Below are positions 15,159 to 22,539 of a DNA stretch of 34,469 nt, in pieces. The notes beneath the pieces are model-generated. The model saw nothing but the letters and a program-made list of their open reading frames with translations, did not search any database and was not told the DNA's origin. The position numbers and the translations under genes were made by a program. Position 1 is the stretch's first letter. The number at the start of each line of letters is the position of its first letter. This DNA comes from Chitinophaga pinensis (GTDB lineage Bacteria; Bacteroidota; Bacteroidia; NS11-12g; UBA955): contig CAMBFD010000013.1 of assembly GCA_945865625.1 (NCBI GenBank), forward strand, positions 1 to 34,469, given 5' to 3'.

Positions 15159-15680
15159 TTATAATATTTCTAAGGTTTCAAAAAATTCGTTAATCAAATC
15201 AAAATCTTTACGGCCCAATTCTTGTTCAACGTTGCAATTGATGCTAATTGCAGCTGGTTGAACATCTAAAGCCCATTTTGCAGATTCTTCATTTGGTTCA
15301 TTGATTTGGGTAATATGATTTTGCGCATCGGAAAAAAATGAGCTATGAGACCAAAGCGAATCGGCAGCTTTGGTATGTTTTACAATCCATTCAAGATTTT
15401 CTTGATGGAAGATTTCTTTGAGGGTATCATAATGCTTTTCATTGCATTCAATTCCATCAATAGAGAGAACATCGAACCAACTTTTCATTTTGAGTGGGTT
15501 TGGTTCGTCATAGATTTCTAGGATAATTTTAGGTCCACTGCACCAGCCAATAATTTCTTGTATTTTTTCTGGAGGGATGGCGTAGGGACCATCAATCGCG
15601 AAGCCCATCCATTCGGCCATAGCGGCTGAAGCGTATCTGGCATCGCTTAAATCTTGTATGTGATTGAATTTAATTTTCAT
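15159..15680 (-). CDS. TrpF-like (phosphoribosylanthranilate isomerase-related) protein without the catalytic Cys
   Basis: 173 aa, shorter than the roughly 200 of TrpF. The N-terminus KFNHIQDLSDARYASAAMA lines up with the TrpF start (KICG-hydrophobic-T-N-x-x-D-A-x-x-A), and MGFAIDGPYAIPPEKIQEI continues the match. The C-terminus (ALDVQPAAISINCNVEQE, then KDFDLINEFFETL) resembles the end of the TrpF barrel (V-x-P-x-x-V-D-V-x-S-G-V-E, then K-D-x-x-K). The active-site Cys of TrpF (KICG) is replaced (KFNH), and no clear general-acid Asp is visible in the shortened middle. No other trp genes are nearby. It therefore seems to be a non-canonical or catalytically dead family member. It follows the pdhC terminator by 5 bp. 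Confidence 0.62.
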   Translation of the reverse strand: MKIKFNHIQDLSDARYASAAMAEWMGFAIDGPYAIPPEKIQEIIGWCSGPKIILEIYDEPNPLKMKSWFDVLSIDGIECNEKHYDTLKEIFHQENLEWIVKHTKAADSLWSHSSFFSDAQNHITQINEPNEESAKWALDVQPAAISINCNVEQELGRKDFDLINEFFETLEIL

Positions 15681-15685
15681 GGCAT

Positions 15686-15713
15686 AAAAAAGGCCACCAG
15701 AGGCAGCCTTTTT
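15686..15713 (-). terminator. Intrinsic terminator after pdhC
   Basis: On the minus strand: AAAAAGGC (15713-15706), an 11-nt loop, then GCCTTTTTT (15694-15686). It begins 4 bp after the pdhC stop codon. The T run ends 5 bp before the ATG of the next gene at 15680, and I see no -7 element between them. The four downstream genes may therefore depend on read-through or on a promoter inside pdhC. Confidence 0.8.
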
Positions 15714-15716
15714 AAA

Positions 15717-16940
15717 TTATACTAATAATTTAACTGGCTCCTCGAGAAATTCTCTCACTGTTTTCAGGAAGTCGGCACCCATGGTGCCATCAACTACCCT
15801 GTGATCGCAGCTAAGGGTCACCTTCATTGTTTTAACAGGTTTTATTTCGCCATTGACAACACCAACGCTATCTTTCACAGTACCAACTGCTAAGATACAT
15901 GCGTCTGGTGGATTCACAATTGCTGTAAATTCATCAATTCCATACATGCCTAGGTTGCTAATGGTAAAAGTATTGCCAGCCCAGTCTTGAGGCTGTAATT
16001 TCTTTTCTTTAGCTTTTTTACCGTAAGCTTTAATTTCGGTGCTAATTTGACTTAATCCTTTTTGGTCGGCAAAGCGAACAACGGGAACAAGCAATCCATC
16101 TTCAACAGCCATTGCAACACCGATGTGCACATGGTGGTTGTATCTAATTTTGGTACCTAACCAACTACTATTGATATTTGTATGTTTTTTAAGTGCAACT
16201 GCGCAAGCTTTTACAACCAAATCATTGATTGAAATTTTCACCTCACTAATTTGATTCATTTGTTCGCGGGCTGCAACTGCTTTATCCATATTGATTTCTA
16301 CGGTTAAGTAGAAATGTGGAGCAGTGAATTTACTTTCGCACAATCGCGCAGCAATTGTTTTTCTCATTTGAGAAACATTAATTTCAGTGAAGCTTTCTTC
16401 TCCTAATGGAGCATTGCTAATTGCAACATTTGTAACTGCTGAAGTTGAACTTGCGTGATCAATATCTTTTTTTACGATTCTGCCATTTTCACCTGATCCA
16501 ACAACTGCATTTAAGTCGATACCTTTTTCAGCAGCGATTTTTTTCGCTAAAGGACTTGCCTTGAGGCGTTCATCATTTGAAGTTATGGTATTTAAGGCTG
16601 GAGCAATTGTTGAGGCTGGAGCATTTGCTACAGGGGCGTCAGTTGACGGAGCAGCAGCTTTTGCAGCTGAATTTCCAGCCAATAAAGCTTGAAAATCTTC
16701 TCCAGGAGTGCCAACAATAGCAACGGGTCCATCCACAGGAATGGCATTGCCTTCTTCAACTAGAAGTTGCAAAACAGTTCCTTTTGCATAAACTTCCATG
16801 TCCATTGTTGCCTTGTCGGTTTCTACTTCCGCAAGGATGTCTCCACTTTTAACAGTATCACCCACTTTAACGTTCCAGCGCACAATAACCCCTTCTGTCA
16901 TTGTATCGCTCATTTTGGGCAGTGTAATTAGTTCAGCCAT
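15717..16940 (-). CDS. pdhC: Dihydrolipoamide acetyltransferase, E2 of pyruvate dehydrogenase
   Basis: Transfers acetyl groups from lipoyl-lysine to CoA in the pyruvate dehydrogenase complex. 407 aa: one lipoyl domain (1-80, lipoylated Lys43 in ETDKATMD), an Ala/Pro-rich linker, a peripheral subunit-binding domain (RLKASPLAKKIAAEKGIDL ... GRIVKKDI) and the catalytic domain ending with DHRVVDGTMGADFL (HxxxDG). The similar 2-oxoglutarate or branched-chain E2 cannot be fully excluded, but AELITLPKMSDTMTEG is typical of the pyruvate enzyme. The start at 16940 is preferred: the upstream ATG at 16964 lies inside the -7 element. E1 and E3 genes are not in the window. Confidence 0.92.
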   Translation of the reverse strand: MAELITLPKMSDTMTEGVIVRWNVKVGDTVKSGDILAEVETDKATMDMEVYAKGTVLQLLVEEGNAIPVDGPVAIVGTPGEDFQALLAGNSAAKAAAPSTDAPVANAPASTIAPALNTITSNDERLKASPLAKKIAAEKGIDLNAVVGSGENGRIVKKDIDHASSTSAVTNVAISNAPLGEESFTEINVSQMRKTIAARLCESKFTAPHFYLTVEINMDKAVAAREQMNQISEVKISINDLVVKACAVALKKHTNINSSWLGTKIRYNHHVHIGVAMAVEDGLLVPVVRFADQKGLSQISTEIKAYGKKAKEKKLQPQDWAGNTFTISNLGMYGIDEFTAIVNPPDACILAVGTVKDSVGVVNGEIKPVKTMKVTLSCDHRVVDGTMGADFLKTVREFLEEPVKLLV

Positions 16941-16961
16941 AGTTTTTCGAAAATCGAATTG

Positions 16962-16969
16962 CAAAAATA
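16962..16969 (-). promoter_or_regulatory. -7 promoter element TATTTTTG for pdhC
   Basis: An exact TAnnTTTG match on the minus strand, 21 bp before the ATG at 16940. It fixes the pdhC start by excluding the ATG at 16964. Confidence 0.65.
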
Positions 16970-17006
16970 AGACATTTTTCGGGGAGATTTGTTTAATTTT
17001 TAGAAG

Positions 17007-17031
17007 AAACTTTCAGGGCGAAAACTTTCAG
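17007..17031 (+). repeat. 10-bp direct repeat AAACTTTCAG upstream of thyA
   Basis: Two exact copies, 17007-17016 and 17022-17031, 15 bp apart from start to start, in the 118-bp gap between pdhC and thyA. They lie upstream of the thyA -7-like element (17045), where a regulator could bind. No known operator matches that I can name. Confidence 0.5.
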
Positions 17032-17044
17032 TAAAATTTATGGT

Positions 17045-17052
17045 ATATTCGC
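17045..17052 (+). promoter_or_regulatory. -7-like element TATATTCG for thyA
   Basis: One mismatch from TAnnTTTG, 6 bp before the thyA ATG. The octamer is the same as that upstream of the SIMPL gene (5423-5430). Confidence 0.4.
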
Positions 17053-17058
17053 ATTTAA

Positions 17059-17859
17059 ATGATCAACAATCAATACGAACAATTTTTGAAGTATGTTCTA
17101 TCAAATGGAACCCGAAAAACAGATCGCACAGGCACAGGCACGATTAGCGTTTTCGGGGGTCAATTAAGGTTTAATTTGGCTGATGGATTTCCATTAATCA
17201 CTACAAAGAAAGTTCATCTAAAGAGTATTGCTTACGAACTATTGTGGTTTTTGAAAGGAGAAACAAATACAAAATATTTAAATGACCATGGTGTAAGTAT
17301 TTGGGATGAATGGGCTGATGAAAATGGAGAATTAGGACCAGTTTATGGCAAGCAATGGAGATCATGGGAAGCCAAAGATGGTAAAGTTATTGATCAAATT
17401 GCACAGGCTTTGGATTTAATTAAAAACAATCCCGATAGCAGAAGAATATTGGTCAATGCTTGGAATGTTGGAGAAATTGATCAAATGGCTTTGATGCCTT
17501 GCCATACCATGTTTCAATTTTATGTTGCCAATGGGAAATTAAGTTGTCAATTATATCAAAGAAGTGCCGATTTGTTTTTAGGTGTGCCATTTAATATAGC
17601 GAGCTTTGCACTCTTAACGATGATGATGGCTCAAGTTTGTGGATTAGGCCTTGGTGATTTTGTGCACACTTTTGGAGATGCTCATATTTATACAAATCAC
17701 TTAGAACAGGTAAATTTACAATTATCGCGCGATCCAAAAACATTCCCCATCATGCAATTAAACACAGATATTAAGAGCTTGTTTGATTTTGATTTTGCTG
17801 ATTTTGAATTGATAGGGTATGATCCACACCCAGCAATAAAAGCACCAGTGGCAATTTAA
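17059..17859 (+). CDS. thyA: Thymidylate synthase
   Basis: Makes dTMP from dUMP using methylene-tetrahydrofolate. 266 aa, the standard length. RTGTGT (23-28) opens the phosphate-binding site, ELLWFLKG (60-67) follows, and the nucleophile Cys148 lies in [21 protein letters not shown] and [10 protein letters not shown] hold the dUMP and folate contacts. No dihydrofolate reductase gene follows, although the two are often paired. The next gene downstream is a TonB receptor under its own promoter. A weak hairpin with five T after it (17929-17947) may end the transcript. Confidence 0.98.
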   Translation: MINNQYEQFLKYVLSNGTRKTDRTGTGTISVFGGQLRFNLADGFPLITTKKVHLKSIAYELLWFLKGETNTKYLNDHGVSIWDEWADENGELGPVYGKQWRSWEAKDGKVIDQIAQALDLIKNNPDSRRILVNAWNVGEIDQMALMPCHTMFQFYVANGKLSCQLYQRSADLFLGVPFNIASFALLTMMMAQVCGLGLGDFVHTFGDAHIYTNHLEQVNLQLSRDPKTFPIMQLNTDIKSLFDFDFADFELIGYDPHPAIKAPVAI

Positions 17860-17928
17860 TTTTTGCAGTTTTTGCAAATCTTTTCTGTTTTATTTTGAGT
17901 TCACTGGACTCATTAAGTTAGTATTCAT

Positions 17929-17947
17929 TAGCGTTTTCGCTATTTTT
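17929..17947 (+). terminator. Weak terminator after thyA, overlapping the next promoter
   Basis: TAGCG, loop TTTT, CGCTA, then TTTTT. The stem is only 5 bp. Its last two bases and T run are also the first seven bases of the -7 element TATTTTTG at 17941-17948. The rest of the gap 17860-17928 holds no gene. Confidence 0.4.
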
Positions 17948-17948
17948 G
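17941..17948 (+). promoter_or_regulatory. -7 promoter element TATTTTTG for the TonB receptor-DUF4249 pair
   Basis: An exact TAnnTTTG match. With the ATG at 17966 it gives a leader of about 12 nt; the ATG at 17954 would be at or next to the transcription start. Confidence 0.6.
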
Positions 17949-17965
17949 CTTACATGATTCTTTTT

Positions 17966-20347
17966 ATGAAGTCTAAATTATTTTCAATTCTGCTTGCTTT
18001 TTCATTCATATCAATTGGATATGGGCAAAACAAAGTCAGTGTATCTGGTTATATAAGAGAACGCTCTAGTGGAGAAATGCTGGGTGGCGCAACAATTTTA
18101 ATTCAACCCGCAAATGCTGTTACTTATTCAAATTCGTATGGATTTTATTCTTTAACAATTCAAAGAAAACAAACGCAGAAAATTTTTGTGAATGTTCCAG
18201 GATTCTATCTTGATAGTTTAATTTGGAATGCAGAGCGTGATACATTTGTTTCTTTCGGTTTAACAATGATGCCTAGCAGTAATGATGTTGAGAAAATTGA
18301 TGAAGTAAATATTGTTTCTAAGAAATCTACTTTCGCTGATAAAGTGGAAATGAGTAAAATTGATATTCCGGTAAATCAAATTAAGGATATACCTGCACTT
18401 TTTGGTGAAAAAGATGTACTCAAAGTAATTCAGTTATTGCCCGGAGTTCAGAAGGGTGGAGAAGGTCAAAGTGGTATTTATGTCAGAGGCGGTGGACCAG
18501 ATCAAAATTTATTGATTCTCGATGAAGCCACCGTTTACAATGCTTCGCATTTGTTTGGTTTTTTCTCGGTCTTTAATGGCGATGCTTTGAGGTCGGTTGA
18601 GTTAACAAAAGGAGGATTTCCTGCAAGGTATGGCGGTCGTTTATCAAGTGTGATCGATCTCAATATGAAAGAAGGGAATAATCAAAAATATACAGGTGAA
18701 GTTGGTGTTGGACTTATTAGCTCACGATTTACATTCGAAGGCCCAATTAAAAAGGGTAAAAGTTCATTTATGATTTCAGGTCGCAGAACATATATTGATT
18801 TATTAATACAACCAATTATTTATGCTCAAACAGGAGGAAATGGGGGGTATTATTTTTATGATATGAATGCGAAATTCAATTATATATTGTCTGAAATAGA
18901 TAAACTTTACCTTAGTGGATATTTTGGAAGAGATAATTTTTATGCTTCTAATAAAACAGGAACTTCAACAAGTGATTTTGGTTTTGGTTGGGGGAATAGA
19001 ACGTTAACCGGTAGATGGAATCACCAATTTAACAATCAGTTGTTTTCAAATTTATCGGTTATTTATAGCCATTACGATTTGTCAATTGATGCAGTTGAAA
19101 CAAATGGATCAAATAAATTTAGCCTTGGCTATGTGAGTGATATCAATGATTACGGTCTGAAATATGATTTTGATTGGCGACCAAATCCGAATCATTTGGT
19201 TCGATATGGTTTTTCGGCAATCAATCACCAATTTAATCCCAGTGCAGTTGTGGTTGCAGCAGGCAATGAAGAATTACTCAACAAAACAGTAGACATCATC
19301 AGAACCAATGAAATTGGTGTATACATTGAAGATCAAATTAAATTTACCGATTGGAAGTTTTTACCTGGTTTGCGCTTGAGTCAGTATTCAGTTGATAAAA
19401 TGACAGTTTTAAATCCTGAACCACGTTTTTCAGCTTCATTTAATTGGTCGAAATCCTTTTCAATCAAAGGTTCGTATGCGATGATGAATCAGTACATTCA
19501 CTTATTGAGTAATTCGGGAATAGGCTTACCAACCGATTTATGGATTCCTGCAACTGAAAAGTTAAAGCCTATGAATAGTGAACAATATGCCTTTGGAGTT
19601 GCAAAAGATTTGAAAGGTGGTTATAGTGTGAGCTTCGAATATTATAATAAAAGAATGTTGAACATTGTTCAATACAAAGATGGTGCTTCATTTTTGTTAC
19701 AAGACAATTTTGATCCAAATATCCCTTCTGATTCAAAAAGTTGGGAATCACAAGTAACTTCTGGTCAGGGTCATTCTCAAGGTTGTGAATTATTCATTCA
19801 AAAACAAATTGGAAAATTAAGTGGCTGGATTGGTTATACATTAAGTTGGACAATTTTACAATTTGATGAATTAAATGGTGGGAAACCTTTTTACGCAAAA
19901 TATGACCGACGTCATGATGCTTCGGTGGTTGCAATTTATAAAATAGATAAAAACTTTAGCTTAGCTGCAACTTGGGTTTATGGCACTGGAAATGCAATTA
20001 CAATGCCGCAGGGTTCAGTCAATGCGTCAGCCCATCAACTGCAAAAGGTACCTTATTTGTGGGATCCCAATGTTGGAGGAATTAATAACAATTTAGATTA
20101 TGGAAGCCGTAATGATTTCCGGATGGAAGCATACCACCGTTTGGATTTGAGTTTTAAATTCATGAAAGAAAAGGAACGAGGAACTCAAACTTGGGAATTG
20201 AGTGTATACAACGCTTACTCAAGAGCAAATCCTTTTTTCTATTATGGTTCTTTAGATTATGTTGATGGCAAGAATGTGCGTACCTTGAAAAAAATAACCC
20301 TTTTCCCGATTATCCCTTCAATCAGTTGGTCGTTTAAATTTAAATAA
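17966..20347 (+). CDS. TonB-dependent receptor with carboxypeptidase-like N-domain
   Basis: Outer-membrane active transporter; 793 aa. A signal peptide (MKSKLFSILLAFSFISIGYGQ) leads into a carboxypeptidase-regulatory-like beta domain at about 25-110 (VSGYIRERSSGEMLGGATI ... NSYGFYSL). The plug domain is at about 130-240, with DIPALFGEKDVLKVIQLLPG, GIYVRGGGPDQNL and GGRLSSVIDLN. A beta-barrel follows and ends in an aromatic strand (PSISWSFKF). It lacks an obvious SusD partner; instead a DUF4249 lipoprotein follows after 1 bp. DUF4249 proteins pair with this receptor type in many Bacteroidota. Substrate unknown. The frame also opens at 17954, but the signal peptide and the promoter favour 17966. 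Confidence 0.92.
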   Translation: MKSKLFSILLAFSFISIGYGQNKVSVSGYIRERSSGEMLGGATILIQPANAVTYSNSYGFYSLTIQRKQTQKIFVNVPGFYLDSLIWNAERDTFVSFGLTMMPSSNDVEKIDEVNIVSKKSTFADKVEMSKIDIPVNQIKDIPALFGEKDVLKVIQLLPGVQKGGEGQSGIYVRGGGPDQNLLILDEATVYNASHLFGFFSVFNGDALRSVELTKGGFPARYGGRLSSVIDLNMKEGNNQKYTGEVGVGLISSRFTFEGPIKKGKSSFMISGRRTYIDLLIQPIIYAQTGGNGGYYFYDMNAKFNYILSEIDKLYLSGYFGRDNFYASNKTGTSTSDFGFGWGNRTLTGRWNHQFNNQLFSNLSVIYSHYDLSIDAVETNGSNKFSLGYVSDINDYGLKYDFDWRPNPNHLVRYGFSAINHQFNPSAVVVAAGNEELLNKTVDIIRTNEIGVYIEDQIKFTDWKFLPGLRLSQYSVDKMTVLNPEPRFSASFNWSKSFSIKGSYAMMNQYIHLLSNSGIGLPTDLWIPATEKLKPMNSEQYAFGVAKDLKGGYSVSFEYYNKRMLNIVQYKDGASFLLQDNFDPNIPSDSKSWESQVTSGQGHSQGCELFIQKQIGKLSGWIGYTLSWTILQFDELNGGKPFYAKYDRRHDASVVAIYKIDKNFSLAATWVYGTGNAITMPQGSVNASAHQLQKVPYLWDPNVGGINNNLDYGSRNDFRMEAYHRLDLSFKFMKEKERGTQTWELSVYNAYSRANPFFYYGSLDYVDGKNVRTLKKITLFPIIPSISWSFKFK

Positions 20348-20348
20348 G

Positions 20349-21263
20349 ATGAGAAATTTATTAAAAATATTGAGTTTAATCTATGTCCTAACAGTGGTTA
20401 CTGGATGTGAAACAGACACAGATGTAGAACCTCCAAAGTTTGTTAAAAAACCATCTATCAATTGTTTTCTATGTCCAGAAGATCAAAATATCTATGCCGA
20501 ATTATGTTATACAAGTCCATATTTTGGTGTCTTGCCAGATACAGATGACTATATTTTGGATGCGAATGTTAAATTGTTTGATTTGACAGAATCAGACTCA
20601 GCGGTTCTTTTTTTATCTAATTCATCAGGTGTTTATAAAACAACTCAAAATCAGATAAAAATAAAGGAAAATCATCAATATGAATTGGTTGTAGAAACGT
20701 CAGACGGAAAAGTTCACAAAGCCCAAAGCACTGTTCCGCCCAAATTAGATCTGAGTCAAGTTAAATTTACCTACATGAAAGTAGGCGCTCCTATTCTTGA
20801 TTCTAATGGTCGAGGTCCTGGTGGGCCAGGAGGCACATACGAAAAAAATCCTTTTACTGTTGAATTTTATTATAGAGGAGCGCTGAGTAAAGATTTCTTC
20901 ATTAATCCTCAGTTTGAAGCAGAAATGATCAATAAAAGCAATCAAATTATTCCAGTTGAAATGATGGGAAGGGGCAATGAAGATTTTTATCAAGGAACTG
21001 CGGAAAATGCAATTCGCGTATATTCAAATCGAGAATTTAATAGTGGTTTTGGAATCAATGGTCCGTTTGAAGTAAATGCAATTGGAGGAACATTATATTC
21101 AGTGGATTTGGCATATCGAAATTTTTATATTTCTCAAGGGAATGCAAATTATTCGGATAACATTTTTAATGAGCCCATGATGATGATTTCGAATTGGTCG
21201 AAAGATGCAATTGGATTTTTCGGATCTTACAATTTTGTAACGGGTGAAGTTTACAGGAAATAA
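20349..21263 (+). CDS. DUF4249 domain lipoprotein
   Basis: 304 aa. Lipoprotein signal MRNLLKILSLIYVLTVVTGC (Cys20). The body fits DUF4249: an early strand region (KPSINCFLCPEDQNIYAELCYT), then VKLFDLTESDSAVLFL and YELVVETSDGKVHKAQSTVP, typical of the first beta-sandwich. A Gly-rich loop (GRGPGGPGGTYEKN) is followed by an FEVNAIGGTLYSVDLAYRNFY segment. Probably sits on the outer membrane as the partner of the adjacent TonB receptor, perhaps for substrate capture. It follows the receptor by one base and ends 10 bp from the stop of a convergent gene, with no terminator visible. Confidence 0.85.
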   Translation: MRNLLKILSLIYVLTVVTGCETDTDVEPPKFVKKPSINCFLCPEDQNIYAELCYTSPYFGVLPDTDDYILDANVKLFDLTESDSAVLFLSNSSGVYKTTQNQIKIKENHQYELVVETSDGKVHKAQSTVPPKLDLSQVKFTYMKVGAPILDSNGRGPGGPGGTYEKNPFTVEFYYRGALSKDFFINPQFEAEMINKSNQIIPVEMMGRGNEDFYQGTAENAIRVYSNREFNSGFGINGPFEVNAIGGTLYSVDLAYRNFYISQGNANYSDNIFNEPMMMISNWSKDAIGFFGSYNFVTGEVYRK

Positions 21264-21273
21264 ACTTTGCAAA

Positions 21274-22362
21274 TTACATTAATCGTTGGTAAGCGCGCCA
21301 CCATCGGTCGGGCATTTCATCATTGCAAACCATTTCATAATCTCTATATGAACAACCAATAAAGAATGTTTTGCTTTCGTATGGATGAGGAATTTCCATC
21401 CACCAGCGGTTGCTTTTTCTGCTTTTATAAAACGTTATTTCGTGACCAGTGGCTTTAAGTTTGTTTCTAAAAATTAGAAAATCGGGATGGTTGGGTTCTG
21501 GATGGTCATAAAATCGAGATTTAACTCCTTCAATAAAATACCAAATCATCTGAGCCAGTAATTGATGAGAGTTAGGGTCTAAATTGGTTTCGTCTAATCC
21601 GTAGAAAAAAGCAGAACTTAATTTATTTGAAACCCCTGCATATCTTGCAATTCTCGCTGCTTCCTCGGCATATAATCCATTGGGTGATTGATTTGAAGTG
21701 CCAGGTGCATCTGATAGTCGCAATGCATTTAAATCAAACATCATGAGGTGAGAGCTTCTTAAAATAGGCTCAGTTTCTTCAATATAAGAACGAACTTCCC
21801 CCAATCTGTGATTTTCGAAATACATTTTTTCGAGTAAAGCAGATGTATTCTCTGTAATGTTATATGATTGGGTGGCAACAAAATCGATATTGAACAAATT
21901 AGAAGGTTTATCTACTAAAATTTGACGTAAAGGTGTGCCTTCTTCAAAATCAATTGAGGGAGTCACATTTACAATTTCAACAGCTTCTTTATGTTGGCGA
22001 TAAGCTTTATAGTGGCCAAATGTTGAATGGATATTTCCACCAATGATGAGTACAATGATGTTTGAATTTAGCAATTCGCCAATTGATTCGCTCATTGCAA
22101 ACTGACGTTGTTTTTCATCTGCCGTTTCAACTAAATTACCGAGGTCTGCAATTTCAATATCTCCAAATCTCCATGTAAGTTGATAAAAGTATTTTCTAAA
22201 CAAATTTGCTGATTCGCTTAGCCCAATGAGTGCAATTTGTGTTTTCTTAAGCTTTGGGAATGAGCTTGCGTTCACTTTCAATTTCCCTCCAATAAATTGA
22301 GTATTTCCTTTGTAGGGAGCCCAATAGGTTTCAGGAACAGGGGTAAAAAAATTGTTCATCAT
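21274..22362 (-). CDS. Arginase/formimidoylglutamase-fold protein with degenerate metal site
   Basis: 362 aa from the ATG at 22362 (a second ATG follows at 22359). The ureohydrolase pattern is recognisable: IGLSE and FGDIEIADLGN early on, IIGGNIHSTFG at 107-116 in place of GGDHS, and MFDLNALRLSDAPG at 208-221 in place of the S-x-D-x-D-x-x-D-P metal motif. The DAHxD motif is replaced by VTPSID at 133-138. Only part of the usual Mn ligands remains, so ordinary arginase or formimidoylglutamase activity is doubtful. A Trp-rich C-terminus (RWWMEIPHP, DRWWRAYQRLM) is unusual for active arginases. The frame extends to 22473, but the extra residues are basic and lack similarity, and a CGAATTTG -7-like element lies just upstream of 22362. 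Confidence 0.75.
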   Translation of the reverse strand: MMNNFFTPVPETYWAPYKGNTQFIGGKLKVNASSFPKLKKTQIALIGLSESANLFRKYFYQLTWRFGDIEIADLGNLVETADEKQRQFAMSESIGELLNSNIIVLIIGGNIHSTFGHYKAYRQHKEAVEIVNVTPSIDFEEGTPLRQILVDKPSNLFNIDFVATQSYNITENTSALLEKMYFENHRLGEVRSYIEETEPILRSSHLMMFDLNALRLSDAPGTSNQSPNGLYAEEAARIARYAGVSNKLSSAFFYGLDETNLDPNSHQLLAQMIWYFIEGVKSRFYDHPEPNHPDFLIFRNKLKATGHEITFYKSRKSNRWWMEIPHPYESKTFFIGCSYRDYEMVCNDEMPDRWWRAYQRLM

Positions 22363-22371
22363 TAGAAGTTG

Positions 22372-22379
22372 CAAATTCG
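22372..22379 (-). promoter_or_regulatory. Possible -7 element CGAATTTG for the arginase-fold gene
   Basis: Matches the TTTG half of TAnnTTTG but lacks TA. It ends 9 bp before the ATG at 22362, the same spacing as in front of infB. Weak evidence. Confidence 0.3.
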
Positions 22380-22523
22380 TGATGATTCTTCGATTAATTT
22401 TTTTGTTTAATGCACATGTCTTTTTTATTGGAAAAACATTGGCTTGTTGAACGAATTCCAGAGAAACGCTCAACCCAATTGATGTTTCTAACGATATGTT
22501 AACAAAACCTCAAAAAATGGATG

Positions 22524-22531
22524 TAATTTTG
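22524..22531 (+). promoter_or_regulatory. -7 promoter element TAATTTTG for the reductase gene
   Basis: An exact TAnnTTTG match, ending 8 bp before the ATG at 22540. The leader would be a few bases at most. Confidence 0.6.
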
Positions 22532-22539
22532 CAACAATA

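Noticed and set aside
20349-21263. SusD-like partner for the TonB receptor
   Set aside because: The protein is too short and beta-rich, and it lacks the helical repeats of SusD; DUF4249 fits better.
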